Shown in pieces: positions 48,201 to 57,181 of a stretch of DNA of 64,000 nt. The position numbers were made by a program, and so were the translations under genes. The stretch's first letter is position 1; each line of letters begins with the position of its first letter. This stretch comes from Neospora caninum Liverpool (lineage: Eukaryota > Apicomplexa > Conoidasida > Eucoccidiorida > Sarcocystidae): assembly GCF_000208865.1 (NCBI RefSeq), contig NC_018397.1, positions 310,001 to 374,000 of the forward strand, read 5' to 3'. Below the pieces are notes generated by a model. It made no database searches and was not told the DNA's origin. It saw nothing but the letters and a program-made list of their open reading frames with translations.

Positions 48201-50494
48201 TCTGTCATGCAGACAGGGCCTGACGCCCAACCCGGACTGGTGGTGCAACCAGAGAGTGAAGTTCGGTGCGTTCCTCGACCTCCTGGACGGTCGGGAAAAC
48301 CGCCGCAACCTCTCACGACATAACGGAGACAAAGCGAGCGAAGCCAAAAACGCAGAGAGGCCTTCCTCCGCGTGGTCTTCGTGCTGGACCGGCGCGGTGG
48401 CGTCTGGGCATTACGCCCGAGTTGTTCATGACGCAGAGGCAGCGAGGTCTGGACAACGCGAAGGACACGAAAGAGAAGATGAGCGAGGAGACAGAAGAAC
48501 CAGGCTGTTGCGAGGAAAGGATCGCCGGAAAGACCAATCGTATTTTTTGAGTGGGCTGTCGCAGAGACAGTTGAGACGCTTGCTGACACCCGTGGGAGAT
48601 ATGGAGAAGGTGGAGGTAGGTCAGGGATTGGCGTACTTCTGTCTCTTCTGGAACGTGAAAGTCTTTGGTGGTCAGTTCGCTTTGCTCCGGCGCTGCCCCC
48701 GTGCACGTGTGTGTGTGTGTGTGTGTGTGTGTCGCTACTCTCGTGGCTGCATTTCTCTCATCCACTGTGGTTTTTTCCGGTCTCTTTTTCTGGTTCTTCT
48801 CGCGCAGTTCTCCCTTCGCCTTTTGCTTTTTTCCTCTCGCCCGTCTTGTCTCTCTCGCGCCGCCTTTTCACGCTTCGCTGGCCCGGATCGTCTGCTCTTT
48901 CGCGTTGTTCCCTCTTCTCGCGCAGGTCCGTCGCCTCGCTGCGGGTCTGGCGTTGCCGACTGCGTCTCGACGAGACAGCCAGGGGCTCTGCTTTCTGGGC
49001 AAACTTCCTCTGTCGCTTTTCTTCCAGCATTTCCTGGGGTCTTCTCCAGGCCCGGTGCTCCACTTCCCGTCCTGTCTCGCTCTCGGAACTCACGGGGGCC
49101 TCTGGAACTTCACTGTGGGCCAGCGGAAGGGCGTTACGCCCTGCATAGACGTCGGTCGCATTCGGAAACTTTCTTCTCGTTCCTCTCTGGACTCGCGTGC
49201 GGCTCCTTTCGGCAACCAACAGAAAAGGCAGACGAGGGACAGAAGCGAGCAGTCCAGAGGGCCCGGAGAACTTCAGAACTGGTCCCCGGCGTCAGAGTCG
49301 AGTGTACGTACACCTGGAACGCCGAACGTCCCCGAGCCGGCGGGCCCGGCGTTGGCCACGTCCGGCGAGGAGGCGACTGCGAATCTTCGCCTCGAGAGAA
49401 ACGCATCAAAGAGGGAAAGTCGGCCCGGCGGGGCAGACCCCAACGCGCCAGACAGGAACCGAAACACCGTGGGTCTCGTGTGTACATACAGCCGAGCTCC
49501 GCCGACTGACGGAGGTCGAGCGACATCTCCGAGTTCGAGCTCCGCCGTGGACGGGAACGAAGTTCGCAAAGGTGGACGGAGCCGTCTCCCGCGTCCCGCT
49601 CTCGCCGCCCTTCTCTCGGAAACTTCCCAAAACGTTTTTGGATCGGCACATCCCCTTCTGCGCGGAGGCCGTGGCGCGACGAGTCTCGCAGGCCGTTGGG
49701 TTGTGGCGGGGAAGCATCCCCCGTCGAACGCGCTCTTTGTTGTGAGCGAGAAAGAAATGAAGGATGCGGCAGCGGTGGCGGAAAGTGTCGGCTACTCGTT
49801 GGAGGTCCTCGCCGCGGGCGCCGGTGTCGATACAGCGGCGGAGTCCCAGGCCACGTATCTCCTCGCCTTCCTTCTCACCCTCCAGCAGAAATTCTTGCGC
49901 GTTGACGACTTCCAGTGGATTTCTGGCGCGCCGCCGCTTCGCCCTTTAAACGCGGTAAAAGAGGAGCATCCGTGGGCGCCGCGTGCGTCCTTCCTCCACG
50001 CGCTTCCTAGTCGCAGCGAGGGAGTCCTGCCATGGCGCCAAGCCGGCGACGAGAAGGAAGACGGCGACCTGGCGTTTCTTCGCTGGGCCCTCGAAGGCAC
50101 GAAGGACAGGAGTCCCCGGGTGTACGACGTGCAGGTGCGGCACGCCGCGGGGAGCGCCTGTGCAGCTGTTCATCGAAACGTCCGTCTTTGTCTCTTCCCT
50201 CCAGAGAAGGTTCTTTCCAAGGAAACTCTTTCCCGACCTTCCGTCCTTTCTTACCACAGCAAAGGGAGCAGAGCCGAGAGAACGCGTTGGCACTTTGGGG
50301 ACCAGCGCTCCAGCAGCAGCCTTCCTGGTGTCTGGACAGCGTGGATCGAGTTGCACGAACCGGATGAAGGCCTTGCTCCCGGACAAATCGCTGCTCTCTA
50401 CGAAGGAGAAGAATGTCTCGGTGCCGGGCGAATCAGCCCCAGGCAAGGACACCTGGCCGTCGAGGCAGCGCTGCGGGCTGCGGGGCTGAGTTAG
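45239..50494 (+). CDS. mnmA: SufE-MnmA fusion: sulfur-acceptor domain joined to tRNA 2-thiouridylase, probably apicoplast-targeted
   Basis: MnmA makes 2-thiouridine at tRNA wobble U34; SufE accepts sulfur from the cysteine desulfurase SufS. Exons 45239-47910, 48213-48615 and 48926-50494 give about 1,547 aa, with phases 2 and 0. The N-terminus has a hydrophobic stretch ([15 protein letters not shown]) followed by a Ser/Arg-rich region, the pattern of a bipartite apicoplast leader. The SufE domain spans [20 protein letters not shown] to [11 protein letters not shown]; its acceptor Cys is in RVEGCSALV (codon 46634-46636). The MnmA domain has the PP-loop [31 protein letters not shown] (Cys codon 48244-48246), [29 protein letters not shown] (Cys codon 48989-48991) and NFTVGQRKG. 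The C-terminal barrel ends in [17 protein letters not shown]. Both catalytic cysteines are present. The leader region (45240-46390) may hide short in-frame introns, e.g. 45459-45533. Confidence 0.88.
45492..45509. repeat. Dispersed palindrome, 18 bp, CGGGTGTACGTACACCCG
   Basis: Perfect 18-bp palindrome in the leader region of the SufE-MnmA gene. If translated it reads Gly-Val-Arg-Thr-Pro. A second copy follows 21 bp downstream. Confidence 0.85.
45531..45548. repeat. Dispersed palindrome, 18 bp, CAGGTGTACGTACACCTG
   Basis: Perfect 18-bp palindrome; its left end coincides with a splice-acceptor-like TTCTTTCAG. Translated through, it again reads Gly-Val-Arg-Thr-Pro. Confidence 0.85.
47719..47732. 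repeat. Dispersed palindrome GGTGTCTAGACACC
   Basis: Perfect 14-bp palindrome within the MnmA catalytic domain coding sequence, in a segment after the PP-loop that looks like a family-atypical insertion. Confidence 0.75.
48707..48732 (+). repeat. (GT)n microsatellite in SufE-MnmA intron 2
   Basis: Thirteen uninterrupted GT units in the intron between exons 2 and 3. Confidence 0.9.
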
Positions 50495-50706
50495 GAACAA
50501 AAAGGGGCCGGGTGTCTCTCTCGCCGCGCAGATGCGCGAGAGTGGCGGAGACAACGCGATCACTCTCGAGCGCAGCACTTTTCCGGGCGCTCTGCAGCCA
50601 AGAGGCAGAGAATTTGATAAAAAAACATCAAGAACAACTCTTGTGCAAACAGGCTTCTCGGCGACAATTCCTATATATCTATATGCATGTAGGCATGCAG
50701 GTGTGT

Positions 50707-50826
50707 GTATGTATGTATGTATGTATGTATGTATGTATGTATGTATGTATGTATGTATGTATGTATGTATGTATGTATGTATGTATGTATGTATGTATGT
50801 ATGTATGTATGTATGTATGTATGTAT
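50707..50826. repeat. (GTAT)n microsatellite, about 30 units
   Basis: About 120 bp of uninterrupted tetranucleotide repeat, followed by a (TA)n block. Any open frame across it (Met-Tyr-Val-Cys periodicity) is an artefact. Confidence 0.95.
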
Positions 50827-52215
50827 ATATATATATATATATACATATATGTCTATGTGAAGAGAGATCGGTAGAGAAAAAAAGATGCAGGGGTTAGGGA
50901 TGTCTCGTTGTGCATGGACGCTTGTGAGGCTCGTGGTGAGCTTCCTTGTACCTGTGTCGAGTCGCCAACAGGCGTCTCTTTCCTCGCTAATTTCGTCGTG
51001 AGGCCGGGAACTGCTTGAGACGAGACAGCGAAGTTTGCTCTGGAACGCACAAGCGACCGAGTTCGCAAAGAGGCGCTGCAAACACGCGGGAAGCTGACGA
51101 GACGCCTTCACTCGCCGTAGAGCAACAGAAGGAAAAGGGGAATCTCCAATTTTTTTTGCACAAGCTGCCAAAACCCTCACAGTGTCGGGTCGTCTCTCTA
51201 CTTCTCCATTCATCTGTGCATATACCTATAGATCTACCTATATATGCATATGAATATAGGTATATGCAGGCATCTATAAATGTATCCAGAATATATGTAT
51301 GTTCCGAGGTGGGGCATGCATGCGCATGCATAGAACTATAAATCCATAGCTACATGCACTGGGTGCTGTGCATTCCTTCTCCGCTCCTGCACAGCCTGCA
51401 TCCTAGATAGGGCCTTTCAGTTCCGCCATACACACAGTTGCATGCAGGGGATTTTTGTTTCAGGAATTCCCGAACGGACAGGACGTGAAGGGGTGCCTCT
51501 CTTCGAGGAGATAGAGCGGCCCTCCTAAATCTGAAAACGCATACACTCGCCTTCACACATGCACGAATCCTTTCATAGATAGAAACGTATGCGGGCAGTT
51601 TGGCTCGTGACAGTCTCTGACCCCGAATGAACTGCATCTTTCTTATCCCTTTACCTTTTGTGGGACTGCAGCAGCGTAGTCACCAGTTTTCGGACTGCGT
51701 GTCCTACCACGTCTCCCCAGTCACTGAAGAACCCAAATCCATGTAAACATGTATCTATCTGTAGTTATCCCCGTGAATGTAGATACGCGTGCCGGCTTTT
51801 TGTGTAGGTCGTTCCAGAGTGTCGATACACCCGCGAGAAGGTGCGTTGTCAAGGTGGGACTCTCTCACGTAGGACTCAAACGAGCGTTCGTCTCTTATCC
51901 CCTCTAAAGGTGTTTGCTTAAAGAAAACGACCTGCCACTGTCTCTCTTGTGCACCACCCATACATGTCTGTGTAACTCCTGCGTTAGGTCCACCCATGCA
52001 TGTTTGTGTAACTCCTGTGTTAGGTCGTTCTTCTTTTCGTAGTCTCTGTTCTCTGTCCTTGCACGCATGTGTGTGCAGTTCCGGGTCTCGCCCGCCAGTG
52101 TCCGTGAGTCGAATGTTCCCCTCTGCTCTTTCTCTTTCCCTGCCTCTCGACGCTCTGCACACTGTCTATACACCCCGCGGAGAACGCTGTCACAGCCGCG
52201 CGTCTCTGGCCCACC

Positions 52216-52229
52216 GGTGTACGTACACC
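52216..52229. repeat. Dispersed palindrome GGTGTACGTACACC
   Basis: Perfect 14-bp palindrome in the RPL4 3' flank, about 300 bp beyond the stop codon. It has the same core as the pair at 45.5 kb. Confidence 0.8.
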
Positions 52230-52536
52230 TCTCAATCGGGCCCGCCTGCACGTTACTTTTTTTTGTGGCCACGGGGCTCGTGAGGCTTCCTCGCTCTGTT
52301 CTCTCGCTTTCCCGCAAACGTTTCTCCGGAAGACTTCACCTCTCAGTTTCTTCTCTCACGATTTCTCTACTGGCACTGACGCCGCGCGCGCGCACACGAC
52401 TCTCCCACTGTCACTCGACATCGAGACGCGTCACAACACATTCTCTCGCGTGTCTTCTCTTCCCCTTTCGTCAGCTTCACGCCCCGCAACACAAGGGTAG
52501 TGTCCCCCCCCCTGAACGGTCCTTTTCGCTTTTCAC

Positions 52537-53787
52537 TTATTCCTCCTCGGCGCTCGCTTCCAAGACAGCTCCAGCCTCTTCGGCCTTGCGGCGGGCGGCG
52601 GCCTCGAGTTCGGAGGCCATCTTGTCGGAGAAGGCCTGTCGGATCTCCGCAGCGAAAAGGCGAGCGCTCTTGCGGTGTTTCTTGTGCTCCGCGACGTTCG
52701 CCTTCTTCTTTCTGAGGACCAACTCGCGCTGCTTGGTGCCTTCAGTCTGGGAGAGACGCGCGAGAATCTTCAAGTTCCGCGCCGCAGGGTTAACCCGGCA
52801 CATCACGGCGTGGTTCTTGAGCAAGTTCTTCTTCTGACCGCGCTTCTTCTGCGGGGCCTTGCGCGCAGGACGAACCACCCGCTGGATCTCCTCAGAGTTG
52901 ATGATGCGGCTCAGATCCGCGTTCGCCATCAACGCCCTGGGCAAGTGATACCCCTTCTTCAGCTGCGCCGTGCCCGAACCGGTGTGGCGGCCAAAGAGAA
53001 GCTGGAGACGCTTGAAGGCAGACGCGGTGTACAGACAGAAGCGGCCGAGGGCGCCTCCGGGAGCGAGTTGCAGCAGGTTCAGGGAATCGACCTTGCACAG
53101 CTCGACTCCGGGAATGTTGCGGAAGGCGCGCGTGACGCCGTTGTCCTCGGCGTAGACGACGAGAGGCCCGCGACGGATGTGCGTCCTGCGGCCACGCATC
53201 TTGCCCTTGCCGGCGCGCAGCTTCTTGGCGCTCGCGCGCACGCGCTCGAGTTCCGCACCGCAGCCGAGCGTCTCGAGGATCTTCACGGCCTCGCGGGTCT
53301 TTGTCACCTTCTCAACCTTCTCGCTGACAACAAGCGGCAGTTCCGGGACCTCGTCGATTCTGTGGCCGCGGGCCATGACTAGCGCGGGCAGTCCGGTCGC
53401 CGCAATCGCGGAAGCCACGGCGTGGCGCTTCTGCGTCACATTCACCTTGCGATGCCATCTTCTCCACGTCTTGTTCGGCGCAAACATGCCTCCGCCACGG
53501 CACATGTTGCCGAAGGCAGCCTGGCCAGCGCGGTGCGTGCCTCCGCCGGGGACGCGCGGAATTCGCGACACGGCGCGACCAGTTCCCCAGGACTCGGCCG
53601 AAGTTTGGTAGCCTGCGTTCGGCGCCACGCCGTACGGCTGTCGGCGGTTCTTCGCCAAGTTCGTGTGGACGAAGCGCACGAGGTCGGGACGCAGCGGGGA
53701 GAGGAAGACCGAAGGCATCAGGGACGTGCCGGAAGCAGTCCCGTCCTCCGTCTTGTACACGGAAACCAGCGGGCGCGCCGTCGCCAT
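52537..53787 (-). CDS. RPL4: 60S ribosomal protein L4 (uL4)
   Basis: A core protein of the large cytosolic ribosomal subunit whose long loop lines the exit tunnel. One coding exon gives 416 aa, normal for eukaryotic L4. It begins [16 protein letters not shown] and carries the eukaryotic L4 hallmarks [55 protein letters not shown], the [20 protein letters not shown] block and [19 protein letters not shown]. The basic eukaryote-specific tail contains [18 protein letters not shown] and an Ala/Glu end. The coding frame is free of low-complexity inserts, unlike its neighbours, as expected for a highly constrained protein. The ATG at 53787 has the context TCAAAGATGG. A spliced 5' UTR and a ribosomal-protein promoter lie upstream. 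Confidence 0.97.
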   Translation of the reverse strand: MATARPLVSVYKTEDGTASGTSLMPSVFLSPLRPDLVRFVHTNLAKNRRQPYGVAPNAGYQTSAESWGTGRAVSRIPRVPGGGTHRAGQAAFGNMCRGGGMFAPNKTWRRWHRKVNVTQKRHAVASAIAATGLPALVMARGHRIDEVPELPLVVSEKVEKVTKTREAVKILETLGCGAELERVRASAKKLRAGKGKMRGRRTHIRRGPLVVYAEDNGVTRAFRNIPGVELCKVDSLNLLQLAPGGALGRFCLYTASAFKRLQLLFGRHTGSGTAQLKKGYHLPRALMANADLSRIINSEEIQRVVRPARKAPQKKRGQKKNLLKNHAVMCRVNPAARNLKILARLSQTEGTKQRELVLRKKKANVAEHKKHRKSARLFAAEIRQAFSDKMASELEAAARRKAEEAGAVLEASAEEE

Positions 53788-54901
53788 CTTTGAAACAAAC
53801 CCGCGAAAACACACAATGGAGAGCGCGCGCGAGAGAAGCTGCAAACACACACGAGAGACAGAGACAGACAAAACGGGAGACGTATACAACCAGGCAAACG
53901 AACGAGGAAAGCACACAACGCAAAGTGACAGAAAAAAACGACACATGCATGCACGATCTGTACACAGATGTGTGTGCACACCCTGGAGGAAAAGTCTCGT
54001 CTTCGCAGGCACTAGAAGTGGGCGGCGGAGCAGCTCGAGAGGCAACGGAAAGTGCACTGAAGCGGCACAGAGACAGAGACAGGAAGGAGTCTTTCCGTGT
54101 GGCACAGAAGACGGACGGTGCGAAACCGAAATGGAGACAGGAGGGACAGCCCTGGGGTCTCGGCTTGTCAGGGAGAAAGAAGGCCCGACGGCACGGGGTT
54201 CGGCCTATCCGAGAGACGTGAATACGGGGTTGATCAATTCCTTGAGCGTATTGGATGCTGCGGGAGCTGTGGTTTCGAGAGACCATGCCCGGAAACGGCA
54301 GAACGCACGTGGAGAGAAGAAACCGCACCACCCAGGACAGAGACGGGAGAACATGTCAAATACGTATCTCGCACATCGAGGAAACCACGTTTCCGGGAAA
54401 AACAGCATTGGGGGCCCAGCGGAAGTTCCTCCTTTTCCGCGTTCCGCTTTGAATCGCCCCTCGGAAGTCTTTCCCAGCAGGCCGTTCGCTGTGTGGGATC
54501 CACGGAGTTTGGAAAGGCTCTGCGCGAGAGCCAGGGGAAATTTCTTTCGCTCTTCTCTGCTCAAATTGAAGCACTCGCGGGTTTCACCGTCTTCTCTCGG
54601 CAGCCAGGTGTCCAGAACACGCCCCTGTGTTTCGCTCTCTGTCGCGAAACCGCCCTCGGCGTTTCCCCAGATTTTCCCGAGTCCGACCCGGCGTTGTTAC
54701 TCTCCAGGCTGCCTCCAACCGGCCTCATCAGACGCGTGCAAAGACGACGAGAGAAGTGCGAAATGCGAGAAAGACAAAAGGAGACTGCCCCAAAGACGAG
54801 AAGATTCGGGCACCAGAGTATCTATCGCCGGCATGTGGGGAAGAGAAGGCCGCCCCGCTCGCGCGCGGGGCGGCCTCCGCAGTGTAAATTCGCAAACTTA
54901 C
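53788..54901 (-). other. Predicted 5'-UTR intron of RPL4
   Basis: On the minus strand a consensus donor AGAG|GTAAGT begins at 54901, 1.1 kb upstream of the RPL4 ATG. A pyrimidine-rich TTTGTTTCAAAG directly precedes the ATG and could be the acceptor. The promoter elements beyond 55091 require a long leader, so an intron here is the simplest reading. No coding exon is supported in between. Confidence 0.5.
54848..54875. repeat. GC-rich perfect hairpin
   Basis: Arms GGCCGCCCCGC and GCGGGGCGGCC (11 bp, perfect) flank a 6-base loop. It sits just inside the predicted RPL4 5'-UTR intron, about 26 nt after the donor on the minus strand. Confidence 0.85.
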
Positions 54902-55090
54902 CTCTTTCCTCTCAGATGTGAACGGCACAATACCTCTCCGAAACGTTCGCCTGGACGCTCCGAACGGAAAGAAAAAACAGAGAACCCAAGGCGCGAAACC
55001 GACAACCCTTCCTTTGGCAGACTGTCTACCACACACGCCGAGCCTCTCCGCAGTCGAGAGAGCCTCCGGATTTTCTCGTGCCTGGCCTCG

Positions 55091-55362
55091 CGCATGCACT
55101 TAAGAAAACCCTCGCCGCCGACGAAACCCCTGCGGCCCGCACGCAGAAAGACGAGCGGCGACGGAATATAAGCCGAGAGACGCTCTGTCTCTCTGGCAGT
55201 GGCCGTGGCCAGGGAGTCAGCACAGCATTCTCCGCTTCGCCGTCCGCGTTTTGCGCGAGTCGCGGCGACGAGGAAGAGCGCAGACAGTGCCCGGCTCGTT
55301 TGTGCCGTGAGGCAGAGAGGCCGAGAGGCGCTGGCCTAAAAAACCTAGGAAGAACGCATGCA
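55091..55362 (-). promoter_or_regulatory. RPL4 promoter with ribosomal-protein motifs (TRP-1-like and TRP-2)
   Basis: On the minus strand 55176-55162 reads TCGGCTTATATTCCG. This differs by one base from the TRP-1 element (TCGGCTTATATTCGG) reported upstream of Toxoplasma ribosomal-protein genes. The TRP-2 element ([T/C]GCATGC[G/A]) occurs as TGCATGCG at 55098-55091 and again at 55362-55355. The cluster is 1.3-1.6 kb from the ATG but only about 190-460 bp from the predicted first 5'-UTR donor. Confidence 0.7.
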
Positions 55363-57181
55363 GCCTGTCTCACGCTTTGCGCTGCGGCGGAGAAAGGACT
55401 GCCGGGGTGTCCGGAAAAAGGGTAAGCAAAGAAGGCGCATTGGCGAGAGGCCGCTTTTCGCCGGGTTCGTGTAAAGGCCGAATCTGTCGGCGTGTGCTGT
55501 CGGCGAACGCGTCGTTTTTTCAGGTGATCTAAAACGCTTGCAAGACGGGCGGCTTCCTGCGCGAAAAAGAGGCGTCCATGTCCTGAAAGAAAGTGGATCC
55601 TCCCTTGATTCGTTTCTTTGTCTCGCCTCTCTCGAAAGAATCCGCAGCGTCGCGCTCTTCTTTTCTCGGAGCGCGCTCTCTTCGACAGGAAAGTGAAGCG
55701 GAAAAGACGGCATCTGCTGCCAAGGGTCGTGCGGAGGGTCCTCGACTCCAGGACTTCTCTGAGTTCTCTGCAAAGGGAAAAGCATAACTTTCCTCGCGGC
55801 CTGTGAATGGTTTCGCGCCTTTCTCCGCTGTATAGACACCTGACGGTGACCGCCAGCGAAAAGAGGGACGCTTTCGGGCCGTGTTTGGTTTCTGAGAAAA
55901 ACGGGACGGAAAGCAGAGAAGAAGCAGGAGCGGAACAGGGGGACAGACCTTTTTCGCGGCCTTTACTCTCGGAACTTATGCGTCTTTGGAACTCGACGAT
56001 TGCTCCTCGACAGATCGCGAGGAGGGGCAGATGGAGAGAGCGCGTTGCGACGGACCTCACTCTCGCCGTTTCCCTTCCCGGCCGACACTTTGGACGATCC
56101 GCTGCATCTGAAAAGGACACATCATACCAGAGGTCCTCGCTCTTTCCGTCGTTTTCTCTCTCCGTCCTTTGATCCGTGCGTCTTTCTCTCTGTTTTTTTC
56201 TATCTGTCTTCCTGGCCGTCTCACCGCTCCGTCTGTTCCTCTCCCTCGTCTGTTGTTGTGTCCCCTGTCTCATCTTCCGCGCTCGCCCGCACTTTCTTCT
56301 TCTGTGCGTGAGGCCGCGTGTGGAAGACAGGAGCGAGAAAAAGGGGAAAGCTCGACGAAAGAAGGAAGAAGTGTCTCCGTTTCTCTCCAGGTGAAGAGTG
56401 TGCCGACGAAGCTGCGGAAGCGTCAGCCGATATTGTCAGTTGGCGGTGCGCCTCGAGTTCGGCTTTGACAGGCAGGAAGAAACGCGCTTTGTCATCGCCG
56501 TTCTCTCCGGTGTTTCTCTCCCTTTTTCTCTTTGCCGTCGCTGGGACATTCCGAGGCCGGATGTTACCGCGTGTGAAGAGAAGAGATCAGCCTGTAATCT
56601 CCTTTCGTTCGTCGCCTTTTCCTGTCTTTATCTTCTCTCTCTCCGGTCTTTCGTGTCTCCCTTGACTGCGTGGATGCGTTTGGTGCTCGTCGTACGTTCG
56701 ACGCGTCGCTGTCTCTTTTTTTCGGGTTTTAAGTTTCCTCGTTCCGTCCGCACTGTTTCTGCCGGATAGGGCAGATGCGCCTCGACTCGGATTCCTGTCT
56801 GCATCCTGGTTACAGGCTTTCTGTTCTCTCTCGGCTGAGTGCGATTCTTTTTTTCGATTTGGCAGACAAGTCAAGATGGAGACCGCAGTAGCGAGACACG
56901 TCTTTCGGCTCGTCTGAGTCCAAGTCTGCTCGAGGTCGTTCGCCGAATAAGCGCGTCCTCGTCAGCTGTGTCTTGTCTCCTTAGAAAAACTACCGTCCCG
57001 CCGTCGACACCTCCCGCCTGTTTGGCCTTCCCTCTTTCCTTTTCTCTCGTAAGCTCGTTTCCTGTCCTCTCGTGCCTTGCTCCGTGTCTCTCTCTCTGTC
57101 GCCGTGTCCCGGCTGCAAAAAAAGCACGGCTTCCGCTGTCTCCCTCTTTCGATCTTCTCTCACTTTTCGTCGTCTTCAAAA
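55363..57181. other. Upstream region of the TBL1-like gene
   Basis: It should contain the TBL1 promoter and 5' UTR. The stretch 56140-57180 is pyrimidine-rich on +, matching leaders elsewhere in the window. Open frames on both strands (up to 415 codons on -, 55026-56273) have no family motif. The sequence just before 57182, TTCAAAAATGC, is a good start context. Confidence 0.45.

Larger units (their letters stand above)
50495..52536. other. 2-kb convergent spacer
   Basis: It lies between the 3' ends of the SufE-MnmA gene (+) and RPL4 (-), so both 3' UTRs are here. It holds a long TATG microsatellite, AT blocks near 51230-51300, a direct repeat of about 30 bp at 51956-52026 (two copies of a TGTGTAACTCCTG(C/T)GTTAGGTC-type unit), and palindrome copies. 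No gene is supported. Confidence 0.55.

Noticed and set aside
50671..51213. Open frames of 120-180 codons across the TATG array
   Set aside because: They consist largely of the repeat read in frame (Met-Tyr-Val-Cys or Thr-Tyr-Ile-His periodicity) and have no other support.
55026..56273. Minus-strand open frame of 415 codons in the RPL4/TBL1 spacer
   Set aside because: It overlaps the RPL4 promoter elements, lacks any recognisable segment and has no splice partners. It is kept only as a remote possibility.
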